A DNA stretch of 64,000 bases from Actinoplanes teichomyceticus ATCC 31121 (GCF_003711105.1 NZ_CP023865.1:4613001-4677000), one strand, 5' to 3'. Shown: positions 1 through 9,265, numbered from the stretch's first letter. Notes: generated by a model not told the origin, from the sequence alone. Numbers and translations are program-made.

Positions 1-328
1 AGTTGCCGTCACACGGCAGGTTGTAGATCGGCGAAAATCCCGCGGTGCCGTTGCTTCCCAGGCAGAGCCCCGTCTTCACGTTCCGCATCCGCCAGTAGCC
101 CTCGATGGGCTCGAAGTAGAAGTACTGGTTGGTGGCCCGCACGCAACTCCAGATGTAGGCCTGTCCACCCGCCCCGCTGTTGCCGTCGGCACACCTACCC
201 GCGTAGTAGTAGTTCTCGATCCGCCAACGCACGGCCGCCTGTGCCGCCTGCGGAGGCTGCACAAGAACAGCGATCGTCGCGATGACCGTCATTGCCGCCC
301 ACTTGCGCAGCTTCGACCATGAATTCAT
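1..328 (-). CDS. Secreted ricin-type beta-trefoil-like protein, 3' end cut off by the window edge
   Basis: Reading leftward from an ATG at 328 gives 109 open codons that run off position 1. The first ~32 residues form a signal peptide (charged start, hydrophobic core, then PQAAQAA). The rest has the spacing of Trp, Cys, Asn-Gln and Gly of ricin-type lectin repeats (WRIENY, CADG, NQYFYF, GLCLGS). Role, by family: carbohydrate binding outside the cell, perhaps attached to an enzyme lost off the edge. GGTGAC just before the start is a weak ribosome site. The domain call rests on one partial repeat. Confidence 0.6.
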   Translation of the reverse strand, partial: MNSWSKLRKWAAMTVIATIAVLVQPPQAAQAAVRWRIENYYYAGRCADGNSGAGGQAYIWSCVRATNQYFYFEPIEGYWRMRNVKTGLCLGSNGTAGFSPIYNLPCDGN

Positions 329-532
329 TCTTGTCACCCCGCTCAGCGGTCATCATCACTTCGCAAGGGAAAGTATCAGGGCACGATATCGGCCATCATG
401 GATCTGTCGTTGATTCGCCTGTTGCGAGGTCGATTTTCTCGCCGGGCACCTGGCGCGGGAGAGGTCCGGTAGCGGCATCGGCGCGTCGTGAGCCGGGGTT
501 CAGGCCCCCGCGATCCCGGGTCCGGCGCCGGC

Positions 533-1474
533 TCAGGCGGACGCCAGGGCGCGGCGGGCGTCCTCGTACTCGGCCCGGAGCCGGGCGATCAGCTCGGCGG
601 CCGGGCGGACCGCGTCGATCACGCCGATGCCCTGCCCGGCGCCCCAGATGTCGCGCCACGCCTTGGTGTCCGTGGCGGCGCCGAAGTTCATCGCGGACGG
701 GTCGGAGACCGGCAGATCGTCCGGGTCGAGCCCGGCGGCCTCGATGCTGCCGCGCAGGTAATTGCCGTGCACGCCGGTGAACAGGTTGCTGTAGACGATG
801 TCCTTCGCGCTGCTCTCCACGATCATCCGCTGGTAGGCGGGGGCGACGGTGGCTTCGGCCGCGGCGAGGAAGGCGCTTCCCACGTACGCCAGATCGGCGC
901 CCGCCGCCTGCGCCGCGAGGACGGCGCGGCCGTGCGCGATGGCCCCGGAGAGCACGAGCGGCCCGTCGAACCACGCGCGGATCTCCTGCAGCAGCGCGAA
1001 CGGCGACTGCGTCCCGGCGTGCCCACCGGCCCCGGCGGCGACCGCGATGATCCCGTCGGCGCCCTTCTCGATCGCCTTGCGGGCGAACTCGTTGCTGATC
1101 ACGTCGTGCAGGACGATCCCGCCGTACGAGTGCACGGCGTCGTTGATCTCCGGCCGCGCGCCGAGCGAGGTGATCACGATCGGCACCCGGTGCTCCATGA
1201 TCACGGCCATGTCCTGCTCGAGGCGCTTGTTGGAGCGGTGCACGATCTGGTTGACCGCGAACGGGGCCGCGCCGGGGCAGGCCGCGGTCTCCGCCTCGAT
1301 GCGCTCCAACCACTCGCCGAGCAGCCCGGCCGGGCGGGCGTTGAGCGCGGGGAACGAGCCGACGACGCCGGCCCGGCACTGGGCGATGACCAGGTCGGGT
1401 CCCGAGCACAGGAACATCGGGGACGCGATCACCGGGATCGACAGCGTGCCGTCGAGCAGAGCGGGCAGGGCCAT
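533..1474 (-). CDS. Nitronate monooxygenase / 2-nitropropane dioxygenase-like FMN enzyme
   Basis: This 313-residue TIM-barrel flavoprotein matches the nitronate monooxygenase family, which oxidises alkyl nitronates to carbonyl compounds using FMN and O2. It shows the family start (PVIASPMFLCSGPDL), the mid-barrel GADGIIAVAAGAGGHAG segment expected to hold FMN phosphate and the catalytic His, then AYVGSAFLA. The frame stays open further upstream, but the ATG at 1474 follows GAGGAAGGA at good spacing and begins the conserved domain. A 14-bp palindrome lies about 55 bp upstream. Substrate unknown; a related FMN enoyl reductase is possible. Confidence 0.85.
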   Translation of the reverse strand: MALPALLDGTLSIPVIASPMFLCSGPDLVIAQCRAGVVGSFPALNARPAGLLGEWLERIEAETAACPGAAPFAVNQIVHRSNKRLEQDMAVIMEHRVPIVITSLGARPEINDAVHSYGGIVLHDVISNEFARKAIEKGADGIIAVAAGAGGHAGTQSPFALLQEIRAWFDGPLVLSGAIAHGRAVLAAQAAGADLAYVGSAFLAAAEATVAPAYQRMIVESSAKDIVYSNLFTGVHGNYLRGSIEAAGLDPDDLPVSDPSAMNFGAATDTKAWRDIWGAGQGIGVIDAVRPAAELIARLRAEYEDARRALASA

Positions 1475-1528
1475 GGCGGGTCCTTCCTCGTCGAAGTGCG
1501 CCGATGCTATGCCGACGCCGCTCCGATA

Positions 1529-1542
1529 TGCAACTAGTTGCA
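1529..1542. promoter_or_regulatory. 14-bp perfect palindrome, operator-like
   Basis: TGCAACTAGTTGCA is a perfect inverted repeat about 55 bp upstream of the nitronate monooxygenase start and about 130 bp before the divergent subtilase. Its size suits a MarR-, TetR- or HxlR-type dimer. No matching regulator gene is adjacent. Confidence 0.45.
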
Positions 1543-1596
1543 GGGTCGGGCGTTTGCAAGTCGGCATCAGCTTCCTGAAGAGCCCCTAATGAATCG

Positions 1597-1628
1597 TTGA
1601 CTGTCAATCAAACATTGGTTCCTAGCCT
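1597..1628 (+). promoter_or_regulatory. Possible promoter of the subtilase gene
   Basis: TTGACT at 1597-1602 resembles a -35 box and TAGCCT at 1623-1628 an actinobacterial -10, but the 20-bp spacing is long. TTGACTGTCAA (1597-1607) is also a 5-1-5 inverted repeat and may bind a regulator. Confidence 0.35.
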
Positions 1629-1672
1629 CATCTGCAGGCGCCCATCGGGACGCCGCAGACCAGGAGGAACCC

Positions 1673-2863
1673 ATGAGCCCCGTACGTCATCACCGAGCCG
1701 CCGCCGTGCTCGCCGGCACCGCCCTCGCCGTCGTCACGACGGCGCCCGCCTTCGCCGCCGAGGCGACCGGAACCGTCCTGCACGCCGGCAGCCCGACCGC
1801 GGTCGCCGGCACGTACCTGGTCACCTTCAAGGACGGCGTGCAGGCCGACCAGGCCCGGGCCGGCCGGCTCGCCGCCCCCTACGGCGGCTCGGTCGCCAAG
1901 GTCTTCGGCCACGCGATCGAGGGCTACACCGCGCACCTGACCGCCCGGCAGGCCGCCCGGCTGGCCGCCGACCCCTCGGTGGCCAGCGTCGAGGCCGACC
2001 AGACGGTGACCGTCGCGGACACCCAGAACTCCGCGCCGTGGGGCCTGGACCGGATCGACCAGCGGGCGCTGCCGCTGAGCGGCACCTACACGTACGGGCC
2101 GAGCAGCGGCACGACCGTCTACGTGATCGACACCGGGATCCGCACCACCCACCAGGACTTCGGCGGGCGGGCCAGCTACGGCTACGACGCGGTGGACGGC
2201 GACAACGTGGCGCAGGACGGCAACGGGCACGGGACGTTCGTGGCGGCGGTCGCGGTGGGCAGCACGTACGGCGTCGCCAAGAACGCCAGTGTGGTCGGCG
2301 TCCGGGTGCTGAACAACAACGGTTCGGGCACCACGGCCGGGGTGATCGCCGGCATCGACTGGGTCACCGCGCACGCGGTGGCCGGGCGCTCGGTGGCGAA
2401 CCTCAGCCTCGGCGGCGGCGCCAGCACCACCCTCGACGCGGCGGTCCGGCGGTCGATCGCGGCCGGCATCCCGTACGCCATCGCGGCCGGCAACTCCGGC
2501 GTCAACGCGAGCACCAACTCCCCGGCCCGGGTCACCGAGGCGCTCACCGTCGGCTCCACCGACCGCACCGACGCGCGGGCGTCCTGGTCGAACTACGGTT
2601 CCGTGCTCGACGTGTTCGCCCCGGGCGTGTCGATCACCTCGGCGTGGCGCACCGGCGACACCGCGACGTACACCGGCAGCGGCACCTCGTTCTCGTCGCC
2701 GCACGTCGCCGGGGCGGCCGCGCTCTACCTGAGCGCCCACCCGGGCGCCTCGGTGGCGACGGTGAACGCGGCCGTCGTCGGCACGGCCACCACGGGCGTG
2801 GTCACCGGCGCGGGCTCCGGATCGCCGAACCGCCTGCTCTACACCGGATCGCTGGCCGGCTGA
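1673..2863 (+). CDS. Secreted subtilisin-like serine protease (S8, proteinase K/aqualysin type)
   Basis: A 396-residue preproenzyme. Residues 1-28 are a Sec signal ending AFAAEA; about 40-110 form an I9 inhibitor prodomain; the rest is the peptidase domain. The catalytic triad is visible: Asp153 in YVIDTGI, His186 in GHGTFVA and Ser339 in GTSFSSPHVAG. The usual second His of HGTH is Phe, but it is not the catalytic one. No C-terminal accessory domain is present. The start follows AGGAGG, and a strong hairpin terminator follows the stop. Likely an extracellular protein-degrading enzyme. Confidence 0.93.
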   Translation: MSPVRHHRAAAVLAGTALAVVTTAPAFAAEATGTVLHAGSPTAVAGTYLVTFKDGVQADQARAGRLAAPYGGSVAKVFGHAIEGYTAHLTARQAARLAADPSVASVEADQTVTVADTQNSAPWGLDRIDQRALPLSGTYTYGPSSGTTVYVIDTGIRTTHQDFGGRASYGYDAVDGDNVAQDGNGHGTFVAAVAVGSTYGVAKNASVVGVRVLNNNGSGTTAGVIAGIDWVTAHAVAGRSVANLSLGGGASTTLDAAVRRSIAAGIPYAIAAGNSGVNASTNSPARVTEALTVGSTDRTDARASWSNYGSVLDVFAPGVSITSAWRTGDTATYTGSGTSFSSPHVAGAAALYLSAHPGASVATVNAAVVGTATTGVVTGAGSGSPNRLLYTGSLAG

Positions 2864-2882
2864 CCGGCGTACCGGCAGATCG

Positions 2883-2914
2883 GGCCCGGCGCCGGGGACA
2901 TCCGGCGCCGGGCC
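2883..2914. terminator. Bidirectional hairpin terminator
   Basis: A perfect 13-bp stem (GGCCCGGCGCCGG / CCGGCGCCGGGCC) with a 6-nt loop lies between the convergent subtilase and decarboxylase genes. There is no U tract, which is common in high-GC actinobacteria. Confidence 0.7.
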
Positions 2915-2922
2915 GCGTGGTC

Positions 2923-4536
2923 CTACCGCTGCAGGCTGTCGTTGCGCTCGGCCAGGGCGCGCAGCAGCGGCGGCGTGTCCCGGGCGCCGAGCTCGGCCTC
3001 GATCAGCACCGGGGAGTCCGTCGTGGACCCCGCCACGTCGAGAGCGTGCCGCAGCTCGGCGGCGGTGCGGGCGAGGCGGTACTCCACCTTGTCACCGGTG
3101 AGCGCGGCGGCCAGATAGCTCCAGTCCCAGGCGGCGACGTCGTTGTACCCGGCGTCCGGGCTCTGCAGCGCGCGCTCGATGGTGTAGCCGCGGTTGTTGA
3201 GCAGCACGATGATCGGCGTCAGGCCGTGCGCGGTGATCGTGCTCAGTTCCTGCACGGTCATCTGGGCGGCGCCGTCGCCGATGAACAGGATCGGACGGCG
3301 GCCGGGGTCGGCGAGCCCCTGGCCGAGAACCGCCGGCAGGGCGTAGCCGATCGAGTTCCAGATCGGCTGGCCGAGCAGCACCGTATCGTCCGGCAGGCGC
3401 AGCGCCGCCGCGCCCCAGAATGACGTGCCGGTGTCGGCCAGCACCGCCATCCCCGGCGGCAGCCACTCCTGGACGGTGGCCCACAGCCCGTCCTGGGTCA
3501 GCGGGGCGTCCGGATCGGCCGGCGCGTAGTACGCCGGGCGCGGCGCCGCGGGCCGGTCGGCGAACCGGCGGCCGGCGCACAGCCGTTCCAGCACCCGGAC
3601 CGCGCCGGCCAGCTCCGCCGCGCCGACGTGGACGACCTGCTCGTCCGGCGTACGGTGGGTGAAGAATCCGGACAGCACGTCGGTGGCGACGGTCCCCAGC
3701 TCGACGACCAGGTCGGCGTCGGCGACCAGGTCGCTGGCGCCCCGGTCCACCATGGTGCCCGCGTAGGTGCCACGGAACAGCGGCTCGGACTCGTCGATGC
3801 AGCCCTTCGCGGCCAGTGACGTGACCAGCGGGATGTTGGCCTGCCGGGCCGCTCGCCGGACCGGCTCGGCGAGGCCGTGGCGGGCCACCAGGTGCCCGAC
3901 CACCAGCACCGGCCGCTCGGCGACGGCGAACAGCCCGGACAGCCGCGCCTGGAGTTCGGCGGCGGTCGGGGCCGCGACGGTCAGCGGCCGCGCCAGCGGG
4001 GCCGGGTCGACCGGCAGCGTGGCCAGGTCCTGCGGAATGCTGAGATAGGCCGGCTTACGGTACGTCATCGCGGCCAGCAGCACCGCGTCCACCTGCTCGG
4101 TGGCCCGCTCCGCGACGACCGTCTCCTGGTGCACGGTGACCTGCGCGTACGCCATCTCGAACCGGTCGAACACCCCGTCGGCCAGGGTGTGGTGCAGCCG
4201 CCGGCGGCCGACCACCGCCACGGTCGCCGGGCCGCCCACCACGTGCACCACCGGCACGTCCTCGGCGGCGCTCCCGGCGATCGCGTTGATGCAGCTCAGT
4301 TCGCCGACGCCGTACGTCGTGACGATCGCCGACAGGCCGCGCGCGCGGGCGTACGCGTCCGCGGCGTACCCGGCGCCCAGCTCGTTGGGCGAGCCCACCC
4401 AGCGTAGGCCCGGCACGGTCGCCAGGTGGTCGAGCAGGGTGAGGTTGAAGTCGCCGGGAACGCCGAACAGATGCGCGACGCCGGCCTGGGTGAGACGGCG
4501 GCCCAGGTACTCGGCGAGGGTGATCGTGGAACTCAT
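2923..4536 (-). CDS. Thiamine-diphosphate 2-oxoacid decarboxylase (pyruvate/indolepyruvate decarboxylase family)
   Basis: 537 residues, the usual length for pyruvate and indole-3-pyruvate decarboxylases, which turn 2-oxo acids into aldehydes. It has the N-terminal pyrimidine-binding domain with the activating Glu in NELGAGYAADAYAR, the paired active-site histidines in RLHHTLADG, and the C-terminal ThDP motif from GDGAAQM to LLNNRGY. Substrate choice among pyruvate, indolepyruvate and phenylpyruvate cannot be read from the sequence. Transcribed alone; a near-palindrome lies about 100 bp upstream. Confidence 0.9.
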   Translation of the reverse strand: MSSTITLAEYLGRRLTQAGVAHLFGVPGDFNLTLLDHLATVPGLRWVGSPNELGAGYAADAYARARGLSAIVTTYGVGELSCINAIAGSAAEDVPVVHVVGGPATVAVVGRRRLHHTLADGVFDRFEMAYAQVTVHQETVVAERATEQVDAVLLAAMTYRKPAYLSIPQDLATLPVDPAPLARPLTVAAPTAAELQARLSGLFAVAERPVLVVGHLVARHGLAEPVRRAARQANIPLVTSLAAKGCIDESEPLFRGTYAGTMVDRGASDLVADADLVVELGTVATDVLSGFFTHRTPDEQVVHVGAAELAGAVRVLERLCAGRRFADRPAAPRPAYYAPADPDAPLTQDGLWATVQEWLPPGMAVLADTGTSFWGAAALRLPDDTVLLGQPIWNSIGYALPAVLGQGLADPGRRPILFIGDGAAQMTVQELSTITAHGLTPIIVLLNNRGYTIERALQSPDAGYNDVAAWDWSYLAAALTGDKVEYRLARTAAELRHALDVAGSTTDSPVLIEAELGARDTPPLLRALAERNDSLQR

Positions 4537-4632
4537 GCCGTCACCCTCAGGTCGACGGTCAATCTGCGCAACTGATCACGTTGTGACTGGACAATCTGCT
4601 CGACGAAAGCGGACAGTACGTGAACGGATCGC

Positions 4633-4647
4633 GCATGATGATCATGC
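4633..4647. promoter_or_regulatory. 15-nt inverted repeat upstream of the decarboxylase
   Basis: GCATGAT-G-ATCATGC is a perfect 7-1-7 inverted repeat about 100 bp upstream of the decarboxylase start and just past the end of the hydrolase gene on the same strand. It may be an operator. Confidence 0.3.
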
Positions 4648-4677
4648 TCGACGGCATCGCGCCCGAGGCGCGGCGGG

Positions 4678-5541
4678 TCACGGCGCCAGGAAGTCCAGCA
4701 GCGCCTCGGCCACCGCGGCGGGCGCCTGCTCCGCCTGGTGGTGCCCGGAGTCGACGACGCGGTGGCGCAGCGGCCGGGCCAGCCAGGGCGCCCAGATCGC
4801 GGCCGGGTCACCCTGCAGGTCCAGGTCGTCGTGGGCGGATTCGAGCAGCAGCACCGGGCAGCGCACCTGCCGGCCGGCGGCCCGGTCCGCCGCGTCGTGG
4901 GACCGGTCGATGCCCAGCCCGGCGCGGTAGTCCTCGCACATGCCGTGCACCACGGCCGGGTTCCGCAGCGCCGCCCAGAGATCCGCGTGGTTGCCCGCGC
5001 CGAGCACGTCCGGGCCGGGAATCCGGTACCAGGCCTCCGGGGCGGCGTTGATCAGCGGCTCGGCCGGCTTCTCGGTCTGCCCCAGGAACCACCAGTGCCA
5101 CCAGGCCCGCGCGAACGTGGCGTCGGTGCGCTCCAGGTGCTCCAGCACCGGCAGGCCGTCCATCACCACCAGGTGCGACACCGCGTCCGGGCGGTCCATC
5201 GCGGCGCGGAACGCGACCAGGGCGCCCCGGTCGTGGCCGACCACCGCGAACCGGTCGTGGCCCAGGTACGACATCAGCCGCACCACGTCGCGGGCCATGG
5301 CGCGCTTGGACGACTGGGCGTGGTCCGGCGCGTCCGGGGGCAGCGTCGAGCCGCCGTAGCCGCGCAGGTCGGGCGCCACCACGTGGTGCCGGGTGGCCAG
5401 CCGTGGCGCGACGGCGTGCCAGGTGGTGTGGGTGCGGGGGTGGCCGTGCAGCAGCACCACCGGTGTCCCCGCGCCGCCGTGGCGTACCCGCAGGGTCACC
5501 TCGCCGACGTCCACGTGCTCCAGGGTGAAGTCGTCGAACAT
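4678..5541 (-). CDS. Alpha/beta hydrolase, haloacetate dehalogenase-like
   Basis: A 287-residue alpha/beta hydrolase. The oxyanion segment is LLHGHPRTHTTW; the nucleophile elbow GHDRG carries Asp, as in dehalogenases and epoxide hydrolases, not Ser. The cap stretch FARAWWHWWFLGQ closely resembles fluoroacetate dehalogenases, whose Trp/His cap residues bind halide, and the terminal His sits in DSGHHQAEQ. It probably hydrolyses a haloacid or a related small ester or epoxide. It precedes the decarboxylase on the same strand with a 140-bp gap, so co-transcription is possible. Confidence 0.82.
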   Translation of the reverse strand: MFDDFTLEHVDVGEVTLRVRHGGAGTPVVLLHGHPRTHTTWHAVAPRLATRHHVVAPDLRGYGGSTLPPDAPDHAQSSKRAMARDVVRLMSYLGHDRFAVVGHDRGALVAFRAAMDRPDAVSHLVVMDGLPVLEHLERTDATFARAWWHWWFLGQTEKPAEPLINAAPEAWYRIPGPDVLGAGNHADLWAALRNPAVVHGMCEDYRAGLGIDRSHDAADRAAGRQVRCPVLLLESAHDDLDLQGDPAAIWAPWLARPLRHRVVDSGHHQAEQAPAAVAEALLDFLAP

Positions 5542-5708
5542 CCTGCTCGCCTTACCCGGATCCGGCGACCGCGAACACCGCCGGGGCGCGGGACGCTCCC
5601 CGGCGCCGGCCGGAGGTGACCTGGAACTCAGGCGCTTGTCTTCGCCGGTGCTCGCCGCCTGCCGATAGAGGTTGCCGAGGACCGCCCACGAAAGGACCCG
5701 CAGGCTTC

Positions 5709-7982
5709 ATGCGATTTCCGTCCCGGCCCACCCGCGCGGCGGGCCTACTCGTCGCCGTGACGGGCGGATGGATGCTGGCCGCCCTGCTCCTCGGCGTCCT
5801 GGGTGTCCTGGCGCCGGTGCCGCGGTGGGCGCTGTGGCCGGCGTCGTTCGCGGCGTCGGCCACCTCGGCGGCGGCCTGCCTGCTGGCCGCGGCCACCGGC
5901 CGGGGCGCGGGACGGACGTTCTGGCGGTGGCTGGCCGGCGCGGTCGCGCTGCTGTGCCTGGGCATCGCCGGCCAGGCGGTCGACACGCTGCGCCACCTCG
6001 GTCAGGTGGTGGCGATGAGCCCGCTCACCGGCCTGTTCTACTTCACCGCGGTGAGCGTGGCGGTGCTGGCCCTGCTGCGCCTGCCCGGGCACCGCCGCAC
6101 CTGGCGCGCCACGGTCGCGATGTGGCTGGACATCGCCATCGTCGCGGCCGCCTCCGGCCTGGTGCTGCTGCAGTTCATGGCGACGCTGCCGCTGCCGGTC
6201 CCGGACGGGGTGGTGGCCACCGTGTTGCGGATCATCATGCTCGGTTCGGCGTGCGCCGCGGTCGTCGCGGTGGTCAAGGTGGGGATGAGCGGCACCGGGC
6301 CGGTGCACGGCCGGGCGCTGTGGATCCTCAGCCCGGTCGGTTTGCTCGGGCCGCTGTCGCTGCTGCTGGCACCGGCGTTCCAGCGGTACCCGCACCTGAA
6401 CGCCGCGGTGGTCGTGATGCCGCCGCTGGCTCTCGCACTGGCGCTGGCGGCGCACGCGCAGACCCGGGCGAACCTGGCCGGCGCCGCCGGTCCGGTGCTC
6501 GCGGAGCAGCCGCGCGAGGCCGCCGGCCAGCGGGGCATCAGCCGGATCCCGTACGTCGCGGTCGCGGTGACCGCCACCATGCTGCTCGGCGTCACGGTGC
6601 GCACCGGCTACCTGCCGGCCGGGCTCGCCGCCGGCGCGGTGTGCCTGATCGTGCTGGTCCTCATCCGCCAGCACGCCGCGCTCAGCGACAACAGCCGGCT
6701 GGCCGACCGGCTCGCCGTCCAGGCCCGGCACGACGACCTGACCGGGCTGCCGAACCGCCGGCACTTCACCGACGCCCTGCACGGGCGGCGGGCCGCGACC
6801 ACGGTCACGGTCTGCGACCTGGACGACTTCACCGCGCTCAACGACCGGCTCGGCGACGACACCGGCGACGCGATCCTGCGCCGGGCCGCCGAGCGGATCA
6901 CCCTGGCCGTCGGCGGCGACGCGCTCGTCGCCCGGCTGCTCGGCGACGAGTTCGGCGTGCTGCTGGGCGCCGAGCACCCGCTGGCCGAGGGCGACCGGCT
7001 CGCGGAGGCGCTGCTGCAGGCCTTCCAGGCGCCGCTGCCGGTGGACGGGCACGACCTGCTGGTCACCGTCACGGTGGGGTCGGCGGCCGGGCGGGACGAG
7101 GTCGTACCGGATCTGCTGCGCCGCGCCGAGCTGGCCCTGCAGTCCGCCCAGCGGGTCGGCGCCAACCGCCACCAGCGGCACACCGCCGGCCTGGACGCCT
7201 CCGCCCAGCACCACGCGGACCTCGCCGCGGCGCTGCGCCGGGGCCTGGCCCGGGGCGAGTTCCGGCTGGTCTACCAGCCCATCGTGGAGCTGCCGCTGGG
7301 CGGTATGCACGCGGTCGAGGCGCTGGTCCGGTGGCATCCGGACGGCGGGGCGCCGGTCTCCCCGGCCGAGTTCATCCCGGTGGCCGAACAGACCGGCATG
7401 ATCGTCGACCTGGGCGCCTGGATCCTGGACACCGCCTGCGCCGACGCCGCCGCCTGGCAGCGCCGGCATGGCACGGCGGCGCCGCGGATCAGCGTCAACG
7501 TCTCGGCCCGCCAGCTGCTCGACCCGGAGCTGCCCGGCCTGGTCGGCTCGGTCCTGCGCCGCCACGGGCTGGAGCCGGGCCGGGTGACGCTGGAGATCAC
7601 CGAGACCGCGGTGTTCGCCGGCGGCCCGGCCCTGCACACCGTGCGCGCGCTGCGCGCCCTGGGCGTGGGCATCGCCCTGGACGACTTCGGCACCGGCCAC
7701 TCCTCGCTCACCCTGCTGCGGACCTGCCCGGTCACCACGCTCAAGGTGGACAAGTCGTTCATCGACGAGCTCAACGGCAGCCCGGAGCAGGAGGCGATCG
7801 CGGTGTCGCTCAGCGGCATCGCGGCGACGCTCGGGCTGCGCGCGGTGGCCGAGGGCGTGGAGACCCGGGACCAGGCGGACCGCCTGCACGTGCTGGGCTA
7901 CCGCTTCGCCCAGGGCTACCACTTCGCCCGCCCGCTGCCGGCCGGCGACATCGATGCCGCGCTCCTGTCCGCCGTAAGCTGA
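5709..7982 (+). CDS. Membrane GGDEF-EAL cyclic-di-GMP signalling protein
   Basis: About 757 residues. The N-terminal ~330 hold some eight to ten hydrophobic helices without a recognisable sensor. The GGDEF domain (DDLTGLPNRRHF onward) has LGDEF in place of GGDEF, so cyclase activity is doubtful. The EAL domain keeps EALVRW, the metal-binding DDFGTGHSS and AEGVET, which suggests active phosphodiesterase hydrolysing cyclic-di-GMP. The ATG at 5709 follows GAAAGGA at a somewhat long spacing; an earlier in-frame start at 5616 is less likely because it adds a polar tail. The ThuA gene begins 4 bp after the stop. Confidence 0.88.
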   Translation: MRFPSRPTRAAGLLVAVTGGWMLAALLLGVLGVLAPVPRWALWPASFAASATSAAACLLAAATGRGAGRTFWRWLAGAVALLCLGIAGQAVDTLRHLGQVVAMSPLTGLFYFTAVSVAVLALLRLPGHRRTWRATVAMWLDIAIVAAASGLVLLQFMATLPLPVPDGVVATVLRIIMLGSACAAVVAVVKVGMSGTGPVHGRALWILSPVGLLGPLSLLLAPAFQRYPHLNAAVVVMPPLALALALAAHAQTRANLAGAAGPVLAEQPREAAGQRGISRIPYVAVAVTATMLLGVTVRTGYLPAGLAAGAVCLIVLVLIRQHAALSDNSRLADRLAVQARHDDLTGLPNRRHFTDALHGRRAATTVTVCDLDDFTALNDRLGDDTGDAILRRAAERITLAVGGDALVARLLGDEFGVLLGAEHPLAEGDRLAEALLQAFQAPLPVDGHDLLVTVTVGSAAGRDEVVPDLLRRAELALQSAQRVGANRHQRHTAGLDASAQHHADLAAALRRGLARGEFRLVYQPIVELPLGGMHAVEALVRWHPDGGAPVSPAEFIPVAEQTGMIVDLGAWILDTACADAAAWQRRHGTAAPRISVNVSARQLLDPELPGLVGSVLRRHGLEPGRVTLEITETAVFAGGPALHTVRALRALGVGIALDDFGTGHSSLTLLRTCPVTTLKVDKSFIDELNGSPEQEAIAVSLSGIAATLGLRAVAEGVETRDQADRLHVLGYRFAQGYHFARPLPAGDIDAALLSAVS

Positions 7983-7986
7983 GCGG

Positions 7987-8637
7987 ATGCGTGCGCTGAT
8001 CGTCCGTGGCGGGTGGGACGGGCACGAGCCCGTCGCCTGCACCGAGCTGTTCCGGCCGTTCCTGCGGGAGCACGGGTTCACCGTGCGGGTCGCCGACTCC
8101 CTCGACGTCTACACCGGACCGGACGAGCCGGACCTGATCGTCCAGTGCTGGACCGGGGCCCGGTTCACCGAGGAGCAGGAGGCCGGCCTGGTCGAGCGGG
8201 TCCGCGCCGGCGCCGGGTTCGCCGGGTGGCACGGCGGGATCGTGGCCACCGGGTACGAGGCGCCGCGGTATCAGTACATGGTCGGTGGTCGGTTCGTCTG
8301 CCACCCGGGCGACTTCGTCGACTACACCGTCGACATCACCGGCGAGCACCCGGTCACCGCCGGGCTGGACAGTTTCGCGGTGCACACCGAACAGTACTTC
8401 TGCCACCTCGACCCGACCCTGGACGTGCTGGCCACCACCACGTTCACCGGCGCCCACGGCGCCCCGGAGACCGCCGGCGCGGTGATGCCGGTGGTCTGGA
8501 CCCGCCGGTTCGGCGCCGGGCGGGTCTTCGTCTCCACGCTCGGGCACAGCGTCGCCGACCTGCGGGTGCCGCAGACCCGCACGATCACCGAGCGCGGGCT
8601 GCTGTGGGCCGCCGGGCTGGTTGCCGGACCCCGCTGA
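7987..8637 (+). CDS. ThuA-like domain protein
   Basis: A 216-residue protein with the ThuA fold, a class I glutamine-amidotransferase-like fold named after a rhizobial trehalose-utilisation protein. Typical segments are RALIVRGGWDGHEP, WTGARFTEEQ, GFAGWHGG and FHLDPTL-type His motifs (here FCHLDPTLDVL). The family acts on sugars or their oxidised derivatives, but the reaction is uncertain. It starts 4 bp after the GGDEF-EAL gene and is probably co-transcribed; that pairing has no clear logic. Confidence 0.8.
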   Translation: MRALIVRGGWDGHEPVACTELFRPFLREHGFTVRVADSLDVYTGPDEPDLIVQCWTGARFTEEQEAGLVERVRAGAGFAGWHGGIVATGYEAPRYQYMVGGRFVCHPGDFVDYTVDITGEHPVTAGLDSFAVHTEQYFCHLDPTLDVLATTTFTGAHGAPETAGAVMPVVWTRRFGAGRVFVSTLGHSVADLRVPQTRTITERGLLWAAGLVAGPR

Positions 8638-8663
8638 GCCCGGCGGGCGGGTCAGCGCCGCGG

Positions 8664-9131
8664 TCAGGCGCTCCAGGCGCTCCAGGCGGTGACCCGGATG
8701 CGCAGGAACGGCCCGGGCGGCGGCTGCACGCCGTACTGCGGGTACCGCGCGATCAGCGCCGGCTCCGGCACATCGGTGATCGTGGCGAGGCCGTCGGCGC
8801 GCACCCACCACAGCCGCGACCAGTCGCCGTCGTCGTAGTGGTCGGCCAGCACGCTGACCCGCGGGTCGTGCTCGATGTTGGCGAGCCGCCGCAGCCGCCG
8901 GTGCCGCTTCGGCTTGCCGTCGACCGCGGTGTGGATCACATCGCCGACCAGGGCGAACACGATCGGCACCAGGTGCGGCGCGCCGTCCGGGGTGACCGTG
9001 GCCAGGTGCGCCACCCGGGCCGTGGCGAAACGCTCGGCCGGGGTCGGACCGGGCCGGACCGGGCCGGTGGCCGGGGTCGGACCGGGCCCCACCGGAGCCC
9101 CGGGGCGCCTCGGCATCGCGCCGAACGTCAT
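8664..9131 (-). CDS. PPOX-class, probably F420-dependent enzyme (Rv0121 family)
   Basis: 155 residues with the split-barrel fold of pyridoxamine-phosphate-oxidase-like flavoproteins. The core (RVAHLATVTPDGAPHLVP, LRRLANIEHDPRVSVLADH, WWVRADG) matches the mycobacterial Rv0121 group, predicted to use F420. The first ~30 residues are a Gly/Pro-rich extension encoded by a short direct repeat, so the true start may lie at an internal codon. Convergent with ThuA at 26 bp. Substrate unknown. Confidence 0.75.
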   Translation of the reverse strand: MTFGAMPRRPGAPVGPGPTPATGPVRPGPTPAERFATARVAHLATVTPDGAPHLVPIVFALVGDVIHTAVDGKPKRHRRLRRLANIEHDPRVSVLADHYDDGDWSRLWWVRADGLATITDVPEPALIARYPQYGVQPPPGPFLRIRVTAWSAWSA

Positions 9132-9265
9132 CCCGCCACCTTACGACGACGATCCCGCGGGCGCCCGGCGGTGGCGGCCGGGCGGCGCGCCGCGTACGGC
9201 GGCCATGCGCTTCGCTCCCCCGGCCGGTCCGATCGCCGGGGCGGCGCTGGTCGCCGGGTCGTAGC

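Noticed and set aside
5745..8081. A 778-codon open frame antisense to the GGDEF-EAL and ThuA genes
   Set aside because: High GC leaves long antisense frames open; the translation is low-complexity Arg/Gly/Gln without motifs, while the plus strand has clear domains.
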